Source of the DNA: an uncultured Pelagibacteraceae bacterium
Lineage (GTDB): Bacteria > Pseudomonadota > Alphaproteobacteria > Pelagibacterales > Pelagibacteraceae
Length of the DNA stretch: 64,000 nucleotides
Direction of reading: 5' to 3'
NCBI GenBank assembly: GCA_902613855.1
Contig: CACMIX010000003.1
Span: 106,280-170,279, forward strand
The position numbers were made by a program, and so were the translations under genes. Shown piece after piece: positions 52,064 through 60,376 of the stretch (positions are counted from its first letter, which is position 1; the number at the start of each line of letters is the position of its first letter). The notes under the pieces are model-generated. The model did no database searches, was not told the origin of the DNA, and saw nothing but the letters and a program-made list of their open reading frames with translations.

Positions 52064-52643
52064 TTATTTATTATTTTTATTTGTTTTCATTAATGCCTGC
52101 TCTTCAATACCTTCAAATACATCGAATAGTTGTTCAATATTTGATGAAAGGTATTTATGGTATAAGCACGCAAAAAAATCAGAGAAGAAATGGGGTACGC
52201 CAGTTTACTTACAGCTTGCAATTATAAAAATGGAATCAGGTTTTGATTGGCTTGCAAAACCTCCTCGGCAAAAACTTTTTAAAATAGTTCCTTATAAAAG
52301 ACCTTCAAGTTCATTTGGTTATTCTCAGGCGGTTAAAGGAACATGGAAACAATATAAAACTGAAACAGGAAATAAGTTCGCAACCAGAACAAGATTTAAG
52401 GATAGTGTTGATTTCATTGGTTGGTACACAACAAAAACTGAAAAAATTTTAAAAGTTTCAAAACAAGATGCTTTCAAACAGTACGTTGCCTATCACGAAG
52501 GGTGGGGAAATTATAAAAATTATAAAAGTAATAAGAAAATTATTAATTTAGCAAAGAGAGTAGAAAAACAGTCAAATATTTACAAGAAACAATTATCAGA
52601 TTGTAAGAATAGTTTATCTACAAATAAATATATTGTTTTTTAA
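52044..52643 (+). CDS. Lipoprotein with lytic-transglycosylase-like (SLT) domain
   Basis: Predicted envelope lipoprotein of 199 aa. A signal peptide ends in the lipobox FINAC, with lipidated Cys19. The mature protein has YLQLAIIKMESGFDW, where the glutamate fits the lysozyme-fold catalytic residue, and SSFGYSQAVKGTWKQYK and VAYHEGWGNYK resembling SLT motifs. It may cut or bind peptidoglycan. The stop is shared with the convergent RND gene in TTAA. Pairing with a VanZ-like protein is notable. Confidence 0.75.
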   Translation: MKILKINYLLFLFVFINACSSIPSNTSNSCSIFDERYLWYKHAKKSEKKWGTPVYLQLAIIKMESGFDWLAKPPRQKLFKIVPYKRPSSSFGYSQAVKGTWKQYKTETGNKFATRTRFKDSVDFIGWYTTKTEKILKVSKQDAFKQYVAYHEGWGNYKNYKSNKKIINLAKRVEKQSNIYKKQLSDCKNSLSTNKYIVF

Positions 52644-55600
52644 TTTAATTGTTTTTTAAGTTCTATGTCTACTGCATCAATACGTTTTGTATTTTTTGCT
52701 AATGCTAAGTACATTGTCGGTGTAACGTATAATGTAAAGAAAGTTGAAATAATCATTCCTCCAAGAATAGTTCCTCCAACAGCTAATCTAGATCCTTCTC
52801 CCGCACCTGGCCCAATATTTCCAATTACTAATGGTAACATGGCAATCATTGTACTTAATGAGGTCATGATAATTGGTCTTATTCTCAGTTGACATGCTTT
52901 AAGGATTGCATCTTGCAGTTTAACACCAGTTGTTCTTATCTGATTTGTGTAGTCTACTATTAAAATACTATTCTTTGTTGAGATACCAATCAGTATTATT
53001 AGTGCAATCTGAGAAAAAATATTTATCGAACTATTTAAAAATAAAATAAAAACTAGTCCACCAAAAACTGCGAGAGGAACTGTTAAAATAATTATAAAGG
53101 GATGAACGAAAGAATTAAAAGTTGCTGCCATAACCAAATATGCTGTGATCAATGCTAAAGCAAAGATTAAATATATTTCATTAGTTGTCTCTTTTAATTC
53201 TTCAGATTTTCCTTTCCAAGTAATTTGATTTTCAGGTGCAACTTTTACCATGACATTCTCTAAATAATTTATAGCCTCTGATAATGTATACTCCTCTGAA
53301 AGTGCTGCGGAAATTGTAACAGCTCTTTGACGATTATATCTAGGCAGCACTTCAGCTGTACCTTTTTCCTTGAATTCTACCAAACTTGCAACCGATACAA
53401 GTTTCCCAGTAGTCTCTGATCTAACAAAGATTTTTGACAAACCATCTTTATCACGTCTATCCGCAAGGTATTGTTGCAAAATAATTGGATATTCTCTTCC
53501 TTCCTTACTAAAAGTAGTGACTCTTTTGCCTCCATAAAGTGTTTCCAAAGTTCTTCCTATATTTTCTGTGGAAACTCCTAAATCGTTAGCTCTATTTTTG
53601 CTAGTTATTAATTTAACTTCAGGTTTATTTTTTGTGTAGTCACTTTCTATTCGAGACATATTTCTATTTTTTCTTAACTCACGTAAAACATTTTTTTGTA
53701 TTTCTTCAAGCTCTCCGTAGCTTGACCCATAGATTACCATTTGAACTGGCTTGTTATAACTCGAAACTCTGATTGCCTGAGGAGATATTGGGAAAGCAAA
53801 AGTTTCGGGAACAGAAACAACTTGTCCGATAGCTTCTCTCAATACAGTCTGACTACTTTTATCTCTATTTTTCCACTCATCTAATAGCGCAATAATTATA
53901 AATGTATTATAAGTTGTAGCTGACTTACCAAATCCTGGAACTCTCATAATAACTCTCTCATATGGACTATCTTTAGCTTGTAATAATTTAATTATTCTGT
54001 TCTCAATAATTTGAGCCTTTTCTTGAGTATACTCAAATGAGCTGCCTTCATCAGTAGATCCAATTATTAAATAAACACCCCTGTCCTCAGTTGGAATCAA
54101 CTCTTTTTTAGAAAAATCAAATAAAAATACTGAAGCTACAATTATTAAAATTATAAATACAGAAATAGTTTTCTGCCTATTTATCCAATATCTTAAAGTA
54201 TCAACATAAAAACCAGTAAAAGATTTAAATCCATTGTTAAATTTCTTAACAAAAAAATTTATTTTTTCTTTTTTATTTAAAAATTTACTGCCAAGCATTG
54301 GGGATAACGTTAAAGCAACAAAAGAAGAAACCACTATAGAGAAAGACAGAGCGATTGCAGTTTCTTTAAATAAAGTTCCAGAAATACCTTTTATGAAAAT
54401 TAGAGGTAAAAAAACTGCAACTAAAATTAAAGTTGTTGCAATAATTGCAAAAGTAATTTGTTTCGATCCCTTATATGCAGCAACAAGAGGAGTTTCACCA
54501 TTTTCAATTCTAGTATATATGGCATCAGTCATTATAACAGAATCATCCGTTATTATGCCTATTGCCAAAATAAAACTTAATAATACAAAAATATTAATTG
54601 AAAGGTCAAACAAGTATAAACCTAAAAACGATCCTATTAAACTAACTGGTAATGCAATCGCTGGAACTATTACAGCTTTGAGGTTGCCAAGAAATAGATA
54701 GATAATTAAAACAACTAAAATAAATGCAATAATCAAACTCTTATAAACTTCCTCAATCGCTGCACCAACATATGTAGCTCTATTAAAAGCAACCTCTAAT
54801 TTTAGTCCATCTGGCAAAGATTTATTTAGTTCGTTTATTTTTGCTTTAATCTGATTTGAAAGTTCAACAGTAGAGGCGCCACTTTTAGCATAAATTCCAA
54901 TCCCTACCGTTTTTAAATTAATTGCATTTTTTCTTTGAGCTTTAAATAAAGTTTTTTCAGATACAGGTCCTAATTCAACATTTGCTACGTCTGATAAAAT
55001 AATAACTTTATCCTTATTTTTTTTTAATGGTAATTGTTTAATGCTATCAATATTTGAATAAGATTTATCAATATTAAGAGTAAGATCTTTGTTGTTCGCT
55101 TCCAAGGTTCCTGCTGGAAGATTAACATTCTCATTTCTAAATGCTCTTTCAACCTCTTGAATAGTAAGCTTATTTGCGGCTAATTTAATTGGATCTATCC
55201 AAACTCTAACACTTAATTCTCTTAATCCACCAACTCTTATTCTTCCAACGTTAGGCACACTCGAAAAAGCGTCAATTAGATATCTTTCTGCATAATCTCC
55301 AAGTTCTAAGTCACTCCAGCTTGCTGAGGATAGACCTACCCACATTGTCGTTGTAAACCCTGCTGCCTGTTTCAATATTTGAGGAGGACTCGATTCACTT
55401 GGTAGATTGTCGACTACTCTAGATACTCTCTCTCGAATATCGTTTGCCGCATCATCTAAATCTATATCTGTATTAAATTGAATATTAATCCTACTTCTTC
55501 CGCTGAGAGAACTTGAATCTATATTTTTAATTCCTTCTGCTCCACCAATGACATCCTCAATTTTTTGAGTTATTTCTTCGTCTACAATTTCTGCTGATGC

Positions 55601-55762
55601 AGATTTGTATTCTGTTTGTACCTGTACGACAGGTGGCTGTATACCATCTGGTAATTCTCTTACGGGCAATTCTGCAAAAACAAAAATACCAAAAATAATT
55701 AATATTAAAGACATTACCCAGGCGACCACAGGTCTTTTTATGCTAACTTCAGTAATATACAT
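52640..55762 (-). CDS. RND efflux transporter permease (HAE1 type)
   Basis: Proton-driven inner-membrane pump subunit of 1040 aa with 12 membrane spans and two large periplasmic loops. The N-terminus SIKRPVVAWVMSLILIIFG and VRELPDGIQPPVVQVQTEY, the TM4 charged pair region ILAIGIITDDSVIMTDAIY, and the later LIILIGISTKNSILIVDYTNQIR are typical. TM4 reads IITDDSVIM with the two aspartates of proton relay. It abuts its adaptor upstream. No outer-membrane TolC gene is adjacent. Substrate unknown; an exporter of lipids or toxic organics is possible. Confidence 0.9.
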   Translation of the reverse strand: MYITEVSIKRPVVAWVMSLILIIFGIFVFAELPVRELPDGIQPPVVQVQTEYKSASAEIVDEEITQKIEDVIGGAEGIKNIDSSSLSGRSRINIQFNTDIDLDDAANDIRERVSRVVDNLPSESSPPQILKQAAGFTTTMWVGLSSASWSDLELGDYAERYLIDAFSSVPNVGRIRVGGLRELSVRVWIDPIKLAANKLTIQEVERAFRNENVNLPAGTLEANNKDLTLNIDKSYSNIDSIKQLPLKKNKDKVIILSDVANVELGPVSEKTLFKAQRKNAINLKTVGIGIYAKSGASTVELSNQIKAKINELNKSLPDGLKLEVAFNRATYVGAAIEEVYKSLIIAFILVVLIIYLFLGNLKAVIVPAIALPVSLIGSFLGLYLFDLSINIFVLLSFILAIGIITDDSVIMTDAIYTRIENGETPLVAAYKGSKQITFAIIATTLILVAVFLPLIFIKGISGTLFKETAIALSFSIVVSSFVALTLSPMLGSKFLNKKEKINFFVKKFNNGFKSFTGFYVDTLRYWINRQKTISVFIILIIVASVFLFDFSKKELIPTEDRGVYLIIGSTDEGSSFEYTQEKAQIIENRIIKLLQAKDSPYERVIMRVPGFGKSATTYNTFIIIALLDEWKNRDKSSQTVLREAIGQVVSVPETFAFPISPQAIRVSSYNKPVQMVIYGSSYGELEEIQKNVLRELRKNRNMSRIESDYTKNKPEVKLITSKNRANDLGVSTENIGRTLETLYGGKRVTTFSKEGREYPIILQQYLADRRDKDGLSKIFVRSETTGKLVSVASLVEFKEKGTAEVLPRYNRQRAVTISAALSEEYTLSEAINYLENVMVKVAPENQITWKGKSEELKETTNEIYLIFALALITAYLVMAATFNSFVHPFIIILTVPLAVFGGLVFILFLNSSINIFSQIALIILIGISTKNSILIVDYTNQIRTTGVKLQDAILKACQLRIRPIIMTSLSTMIAMLPLVIGNIGPGAGEGSRLAVGGTILGGMIISTFFTLYVTPTMYLALAKNTKRIDAVDIELKKQLN

Positions 55763-56689
55763 TTAATTATTCGATTTATCTTTTTTTCCCCAACTAGAAT
55801 TTCCTTGTTTTTTTTTAGAACCTTTTTCTATTGGTCTGATAGTTAAATTTGGTCTTACTTTTTTTGTACCTTCAGCAACAATTTTATCACCACTATTTAG
55901 ACCATTTAAAACTTCTACAAAGCCTATGTATCTATCACCAGTTGCAATTTTTGTTTTTAATACCTTATTTTGCTCGTCGACCCTATAAATAAAGACATTC
56001 TCACCTTCAACAACTGTACTTGTATCTGGAATACTTAAACTTTCTCTAACATTATATTTAATTGATATTTCTAAAAATGAGCCTGGAAGTATTTCTCCTG
56101 AAAGATTATCCATTTTAATCCTAGTAGCTAAAGATCTTGTCTCTTCGCTTATTCTACTTGCAAATGAATCGACATTTCCTTTATATATTTTGTCTTTGTA
56201 TCCAGAAAATTTTATGTCTACAGGCAAACCAACTTTAATAAATGGTACAAATATTTCCGGTATATCTACATCACAAAAAATTGAGCTATTATCTTCCAGA
56301 TTTATAAGTATTGATGATTTTGAAACTTCTAAATCCTCAGAAAATTCTCTTTTTCCAATTACTCCGTCAAATTGTGCTATAATTTTTCTATTTTTAAGAT
56401 CAGCAATAACATCACCTTTCTTGACTTTTTGATTATATTTGATCGGTTTAAGAATTTCATACTTTTCAACTTTAAATGATTGAGTCTGAACTGGAGCAGC
56501 TGTTCCATAAGTGCTTATAATATTTTCGAATACTCTTTCTTTAGCTGCTGTAACAATTATTCCTGGTGGAGGCCTTTTACTAAATTTTTTTTTAAAATGA
56601 TTTCCGATCATAGTTCTTCCAACAATTACAGTTGTGATGATTAGAAAAAAAATAATTATTATACTTGTTATTTTCGTTGATCTTTTCAT
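55763..56689 (-). CDS. RND periplasmic adaptor (HlyD/MFP family)
   Basis: Membrane-fusion protein of 308 aa with a signal-anchor helix (IIIIFFLIITTVIVGRTMIG). Two half-lipoyl segments are seen, ILKPIKYNQKVKKGDVIADL and KIIAQFDGVIGKREF, separated by only about ten residues, so the coiled-coil hairpin is nearly absent. The beta-barrel part includes DIPEIFVPFIKVGLPVDIKF, and the end is basic. It directly precedes the RND permease and presumably makes the pump with it. The short hairpin is typical of some CusB-free small adaptors. Confidence 0.85.
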   Translation of the reverse strand: MKRSTKITSIIIIFFLIITTVIVGRTMIGNHFKKKFSKRPPPGIIVTAAKERVFENIISTYGTAAPVQTQSFKVEKYEILKPIKYNQKVKKGDVIADLKNRKIIAQFDGVIGKREFSEDLEVSKSSILINLEDNSSIFCDVDIPEIFVPFIKVGLPVDIKFSGYKDKIYKGNVDSFASRISEETRSLATRIKMDNLSGEILPGSFLEISIKYNVRESLSIPDTSTVVEGENVFIYRVDEQNKVLKTKIATGDRYIGFVEVLNGLNSGDKIVAEGTKKVRPNLTIRPIEKGSKKKQGNSSWGKKDKSNN

Positions 56690-56692
56690 AGC

Positions 56693-57505
56693 TTAGATTT
56701 TGCCATACTCTGCCCACGAGCCATCATATATGACAGGCAGATAATTAGCGTTTACCAAAGAATATGCAAGGGCTAAAACACAAGCAGTAACACCAGACCC
56801 ACATGAAAAGACTGGTTTATCCATAGGATTTCTAAATGTATTATTAAATAAACTTTTTAATTCTTCTTCACTTTTAAATGAAAAATCTTTGTTTATAACT
56901 TCTAAAAAAGGCAAACAAATAGAATTAGGAATAGATCCACTTCTAACATTTTTTCTTGGATCTGGCACTTTACCCTCAAATCTCTCTTTACTTCTTGCAT
57001 CAATAACAACAAACTTTTTTTCTGAAATATTTAAATCAATTTTATTTTTGTTTTTCACCAAAGAAATTAATTCTTTGCCTTCATAATTTGTTTTTGAAAA
57101 TCTAACGATTTCATTGGATATCTTTTTACTTTCCTGTTTCCATTTTCTCAATCCACCGTTGAGCACACTAACAAGCTTTGGATCATGTCCAAAATAAATA
57201 AAGTTATACCAACATCTACAAGAACTTATTACATTAGAGTTATCATAAATAATTATTTGATCATCTTTCGAAATTCCTAAGTTTGAAACTATTTTATTCC
57301 AATTATCTAAGCTTGGAAGCATGTGTGGAAGATCTGTATTGTTTTTAGAATTTTTGTCTAAGTCAAAAAAAATTGCGTTTGGAATATGTTCATTATTAAA
57401 TTCTTCCTCAGCATTTCTATTTTCCACTGGCATATGCCAAGAACAATCAATAACTTTTACTTGGTTAATATTTTTTTCTAACCAATCTGTATCCACTAAA
57501 GACAT
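56693..57505 (-). CDS. sseA: 3-mercaptopyruvate/thiosulfate sulfurtransferase
   Basis: Two-domain rhodanese of 270 aa. The inactive N-terminal domain has SLVDTDWLEKNINQVKVID, and the C-terminal domain has VVIDARSKERFEGKVPDPR and the active cysteine (Cys235) in FSCGSGVTACVLALA. The CGSGVTA loop is the mercaptopyruvate-sulfurtransferase type. It is followed by 1 bp from msrA upstream on the same strand; both concern sulfur. Physiological donor is uncertain. Confidence 0.9.
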   Translation of the reverse strand: MSLVDTDWLEKNINQVKVIDCSWHMPVENRNAEEEFNNEHIPNAIFFDLDKNSKNNTDLPHMLPSLDNWNKIVSNLGISKDDQIIIYDNSNVISSCRCWYNFIYFGHDPKLVSVLNGGLRKWKQESKKISNEIVRFSKTNYEGKELISLVKNKNKIDLNISEKKFVVIDARSKERFEGKVPDPRKNVRSGSIPNSICLPFLEVINKDFSFKSEEELKSLFNNTFRNPMDKPVFSCGSGVTACVLALAYSLVNANYLPVIYDGSWAEYGKI

Positions 57506-57506
57506 T

Positions 57507-57950
57507 CTATCTTTTTTCTAAATACTTTTGATGGTATTCTTCAGCTGTACAATAGTTTTTAACTTGTGACAATTTAGTTACAACTTTTCCAGATAGTCTT
57601 TCGTTTTCTTTATTTATAATATTTTCTGCAGTTGTTTTTTGATCATCATTTAAATAAAAAATTTCACTTCTATATTGTGTTCCAAAATCTGGTCCTTGAG
57701 AATTAAGAGTTGTTGGGTCATGAATTTCAAAAAAAAATTCAAGGATTTTTTCATAAGATATTATTTTTGGATCGAAATCTAATTTAACCACCTCCGCATG
57801 ATTTGTTGAACCAGTACACACTTCCTTGTAATTTGTTTCTGCATTATGACCACCACAATATCCAACTTCAGTTTTAATAACTCCATCAAGTTTACTGAAC
57901 TTAATTTCTGGTCCCCAAAAACATCCTAATCCTAAAATTGCTATTTCCAT
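57507..57950 (-). CDS. msrA: Peptide-methionine (S)-S-oxide reductase MsrA
   Basis: Repairs oxidised methionine. The 147 aa protein is compact; the catalytic cysteine is Cys10 in LGLGCFWGPEIKF, followed by VGYCGGHNAETNYKEVCTGSTNHAEVV and the YHQKYL C-terminus. It lies upstream of and nearly contiguous with the sulfurtransferase. Oxidative stress from sunlit water fits, but this is inference. Confidence 0.95.
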   Translation of the reverse strand: MEIAILGLGCFWGPEIKFSKLDGVIKTEVGYCGGHNAETNYKEVCTGSTNHAEVVKLDFDPKIISYEKILEFFFEIHDPTTLNSQGPDFGTQYRSEIFYLNDDQKTTAENIINKENERLSGKVVTKLSQVKNYCTAEEYHQKYLEKR

Positions 57951-57984
57951 TGATAATTAATCCAATTGATTTAAAGTTAACCCT

Positions 57985-58866
57985 ATGCTGTCAAAAAATC
58001 AATTAGGCTTTTTCTACATGTTCATCTCTGTATGTGCCTTTTCGCTAATGGATGTATTAGTAAAGTGGTCAGATTCATATCCTGTCGGACAAGTTTTATT
58101 TTTCAGGGGTTTTTGTGGAATAATTCCAATTTTGTTTCTTATTCCTAGAAATAGATTTTTAGATTTTTATAAAACAACAAGGCCTATCCTTCATTTTAAG
58201 AGATGTTTATCAGGCTTAATTGCTTTAGTTGCAATTTTTATTGCTTTAAGGAATTTACCATTAGCAACAGTAGTAAGCATTACATTTGCAGCACCAATAT
58301 TTACAACAATTTTCTCAATTTTTTTATTAAAAGAAAAAGTTGGTTTATATAGATGGTTGGCAGTCTTAGTAGGTTTTGTAGGAATAATTGTGATTACAGA
58401 GCCAGGCTTTAGTTCTTTAAATTTCTACTACATATATCCAATAATTTTTTGTCTTGGCCTATCATATGTAGCTATAGCAATCAGAAAATTATCTACAACA
58501 GAGCCAGTGTGGCTGATTAGTTTTTTCTTTTCTTTTTCAATAGCAATTTTGGGTCTTTTGTCTTTGTTTCAGGGCTGGGTTATGCCTAATTTTTTAGATT
58601 TATTTCTATTGTCTATGGTAGGAATTTTAGGGGGTCTTGCAAATTTATGGCTGTCTCAATCTTACAAATATTCAGAAGTAAGTTTAGTCACTCCCCTGAA
58701 ATATTTAGCTTTGGTATTCGCTATAATATTTGGATATTTTATTTGGAGTGAAGTTCCAACATTAAAAACATTAATGGGAGCTTTATTAGTAATCTTATCT
58801 TCATTTATAATTTTTAGAAGAGAAATGATTTTAAAGAATCGACTGTCAGTTTCACGACATGAGTAA
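57985..58866 (+). CDS. EamA/DMT-family permease
   Basis: Inner-membrane transporter of 293 aa with ten predicted helices in two EamA repeats. The N-terminus NQLGFFYMFISVCAFSLMDVLVKW and the GFCGIIPILFLIPRNR region, then LPLATVVSITFAAPIFTTIFS, are typical of the drug/metabolite superfamily. Substrate unknown; amino acids or nucleobase-type metabolites are common in the family. The next gene begins 8 bp before its stop. Confidence 0.85.
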   Translation: MLSKNQLGFFYMFISVCAFSLMDVLVKWSDSYPVGQVLFFRGFCGIIPILFLIPRNRFLDFYKTTRPILHFKRCLSGLIALVAIFIALRNLPLATVVSITFAAPIFTTIFSIFLLKEKVGLYRWLAVLVGFVGIIVITEPGFSSLNFYYIYPIIFCLGLSYVAIAIRKLSTTEPVWLISFFFSFSIAILGLLSLFQGWVMPNFLDLFLLSMVGILGGLANLWLSQSYKYSEVSLVTPLKYLALVFAIIFGYFIWSEVPTLKTLMGALLVILSSFIIFRREMILKNRLSVSRHE

Positions 58867-59494
58867 TTCTCCACGATACTGGAACACAGCAAAAAAATAT
58901 TTATCCAGGAGGGATAAAACAATGTTTGCTTTGATAAAAAAGTACAAGTCTCCTTCAGAAACGATCTTGACCACCAGAAAAGATGTCTTTTTTTCATTAT
59001 GCAAAAGCATTATTGGCCAACAAATAAGTGTTGCTGCTGCTAATGCAGTTTTTTTAAAATTTAAAAAAAAATGCAAAAATAAAATTACGGCCAAGATAGT
59101 AAATAAGTTAACAACCTCCCAACTTAAAAGCTGTGGTCTAAGTAGACAGAAGGTAAAAGGTATCAAAAATTTAGCTAAACAAGTAATTGATAAAACTTTT
59201 AATCCAAAACTTATTCCTAAAATGTCTGATGAGGAGGCAATAATTTATTTATCTGAATTGAGACAAATTGGAAGATGGTCTGCAGAAATGATCTTATTAT
59301 TTACTTATAATCGACCTAATATTTGGCCAATTCAAGATATTGGTTTACTAAGAGCGATTTCAAAAAATTATAACAAAAAATACTTGCCCCCAGAAAATTT
59401 TGTCAAATTATTGAATAAAAAATTCTCACCTTATTGCTCAGTTGCAACTTGGTATTTATGGAGAAGTATAGATCCGGAGCCTATTCAATACTAA
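58859..59494 (+). CDS. AlkA-like DNA-3-methyladenine glycosylase
   Basis: HhH-GPD superfamily base-excision enzyme of 211 aa. Support: SLCKSIIGQQISVAAANAVF, the hairpin LSELRQIGRWSAEMILLF and the catalytic aspartate in IWPIQDIGLLRAI. It lacks the N-terminal domain of E. coli AlkA, as do many short bacterial DNA glycosylases II. It overlaps the DMT gene by 8 bp and converges on the DUF1330 gene, overlapping it by 14 bp. Confidence 0.87.
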   Translation: MSNSPRYWNTAKKYLSRRDKTMFALIKKYKSPSETILTTRKDVFFSLCKSIIGQQISVAAANAVFLKFKKKCKNKITAKIVNKLTTSQLKSCGLSRQKVKGIKNLAKQVIDKTFNPKLIPKMSDEEAIIYLSELRQIGRWSAEMILLFTYNRPNIWPIQDIGLLRAISKNYNKKYLPPENFVKLLNKKFSPYCSVATWYLWRSIDPEPIQY

Positions 59495-59777
59495 ATCCCT
59501 CTACTATTTGCATATGTCTAGTGGTTGTATTTTTTGCAATATTCCAACCATCTAAATATTCTTTTGAATTATGACATTCAACAGCCTTTTCATAATTTGG
59601 AAATTCCCAGATAACGGTTCTCACAAAATCATCCCCATCATATGTTATGTGTTTTCCACCTCTGACAAGAGGAATTCCTCCATAACTCTTTATTATTGGA
59701 GTAACCACCTCAGCATATTTTTTTAAATTTTCTTGGTTTTCAACTTCCTTATAAACACTTATCCAGTAGGCTTTCAT
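59481..59777 (-). CDS. DUF1330 family protein
   Basis: Small ferredoxin-like alpha-beta barrel protein, 98 aa. The pattern AYWISVYKEVENQENLKKYAE, IIKSYGGIPLVRGGKH, VIWEFPNYEKAVECHNSKEY is that of DUF1330, a family without established function. A strong Shine-Dalgarno (AAGGAGA) lies 4 nt before the ATG, unusual here, so it may be well translated. It is a single-gene unit divergent from the phosphoribosyltransferase. Confidence 0.82.
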   Translation of the reverse strand: MKAYWISVYKEVENQENLKKYAEVVTPIIKSYGGIPLVRGGKHITYDGDDFVRTVIWEFPNYEKAVECHNSKEYLDGWNIAKNTTTRHMQIVEGFSIE

Positions 59778-59805
59778 GATTTCTCCTTTTTAAATTATTT
59801 TACTT

Positions 59806-60339
59806 ATGATAGTAAATTTTATGGATAATAAATTAATTGTCTCTTTTGAGGAATATATAAAAATAGTTGAGAAATTAGCAATACAAATTCATAAAGAATA
59901 TAAACCAACGGTTCTTGTTGGTATTATGAGAGGTGCAGCTCCAATATTAGATATTCTCTCAAGAATTTTAAAATTACCAATAGCTTACATTGTAATTCAA
60001 AGTTATTCAGGAAAAGGAATGGAAGATCAACAAGGGCAATTAATGTTTGCCAGAGAAATAAGTTCTTTAGCTGAAAATAAAGATTTTCAGAGAGTGCTAT
60101 TAATAGATGATCTTTCTGATACTGGATTAACTTTAAATAAGAGTATTGAATGGCTTAAAAATTATGCACAAACTAAAGATTATATTAAAGAGGTAAAAAC
60201 AGCTTGTTTGTGGAAGAAAAAATCCTCAACCTTTGAGCCTGATTTCTGTCCTGTTAGATTAGAGTCTGATCCTTGGATAGTGCAACCAACCGAGCATTAT
60301 GAGGAGTTATCTATAAATGAAATTATTAAAAGAAATTAG
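59806..60339 (+). CDS. Purine (hypoxanthine/xanthine/guanine) phosphoribosyltransferase
   Basis: Type I phosphoribosyltransferase, 177 aa. The PRPP motif is VLLIDDLSDTGLTLN, preceded by PTVLVGIMRGAAPILDILSR. SYSGKGMEDQQG resembles xanthine-guanine PRT loops. A second ATG at 59821 (MDNKLIVS) could be the true start. It probably salvages purines imported by the convergent permease. Gpt versus Hpt cannot be settled by eye. Confidence 0.85.
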   Translation: MIVNFMDNKLIVSFEEYIKIVEKLAIQIHKEYKPTVLVGIMRGAAPILDILSRILKLPIAYIVIQSYSGKGMEDQQGQLMFAREISSLAENKDFQRVLLIDDLSDTGLTLNKSIEWLKNYAQTKDYIKEVKTACLWKKKSSTFEPDFCPVRLESDPWIVQPTEHYEELSINEIIKRN

Positions 60340-60340
60340 T

Positions 60341-60368
60341 TAACAGGGCTAGGTTCCTAGCCCTGTTA
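60341..60368. terminator. Perfect 13-bp hairpin between convergent purine genes
   Basis: TAACAGGGCTAGG, a TT loop, then CCTAGCCCTGTTA form a perfect inverted repeat two bases after the phosphoribosyltransferase stop and eight before the permease stop. No U-tract follows on either side, so a bidirectional structure for stopping or for stabilising RNA 3' ends is likelier than a canonical intrinsic terminator. It is the strongest hairpin in the window. Confidence 0.7.
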
Positions 60369-60376
60369 AAGCCTAT

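Noticed and set aside
54234-54701. 155-aa plus-strand ORF
   Set aside because: Lies entirely within the RND permease on the opposite strand; no recognisable domain and no independent signals, so a shadow ORF.
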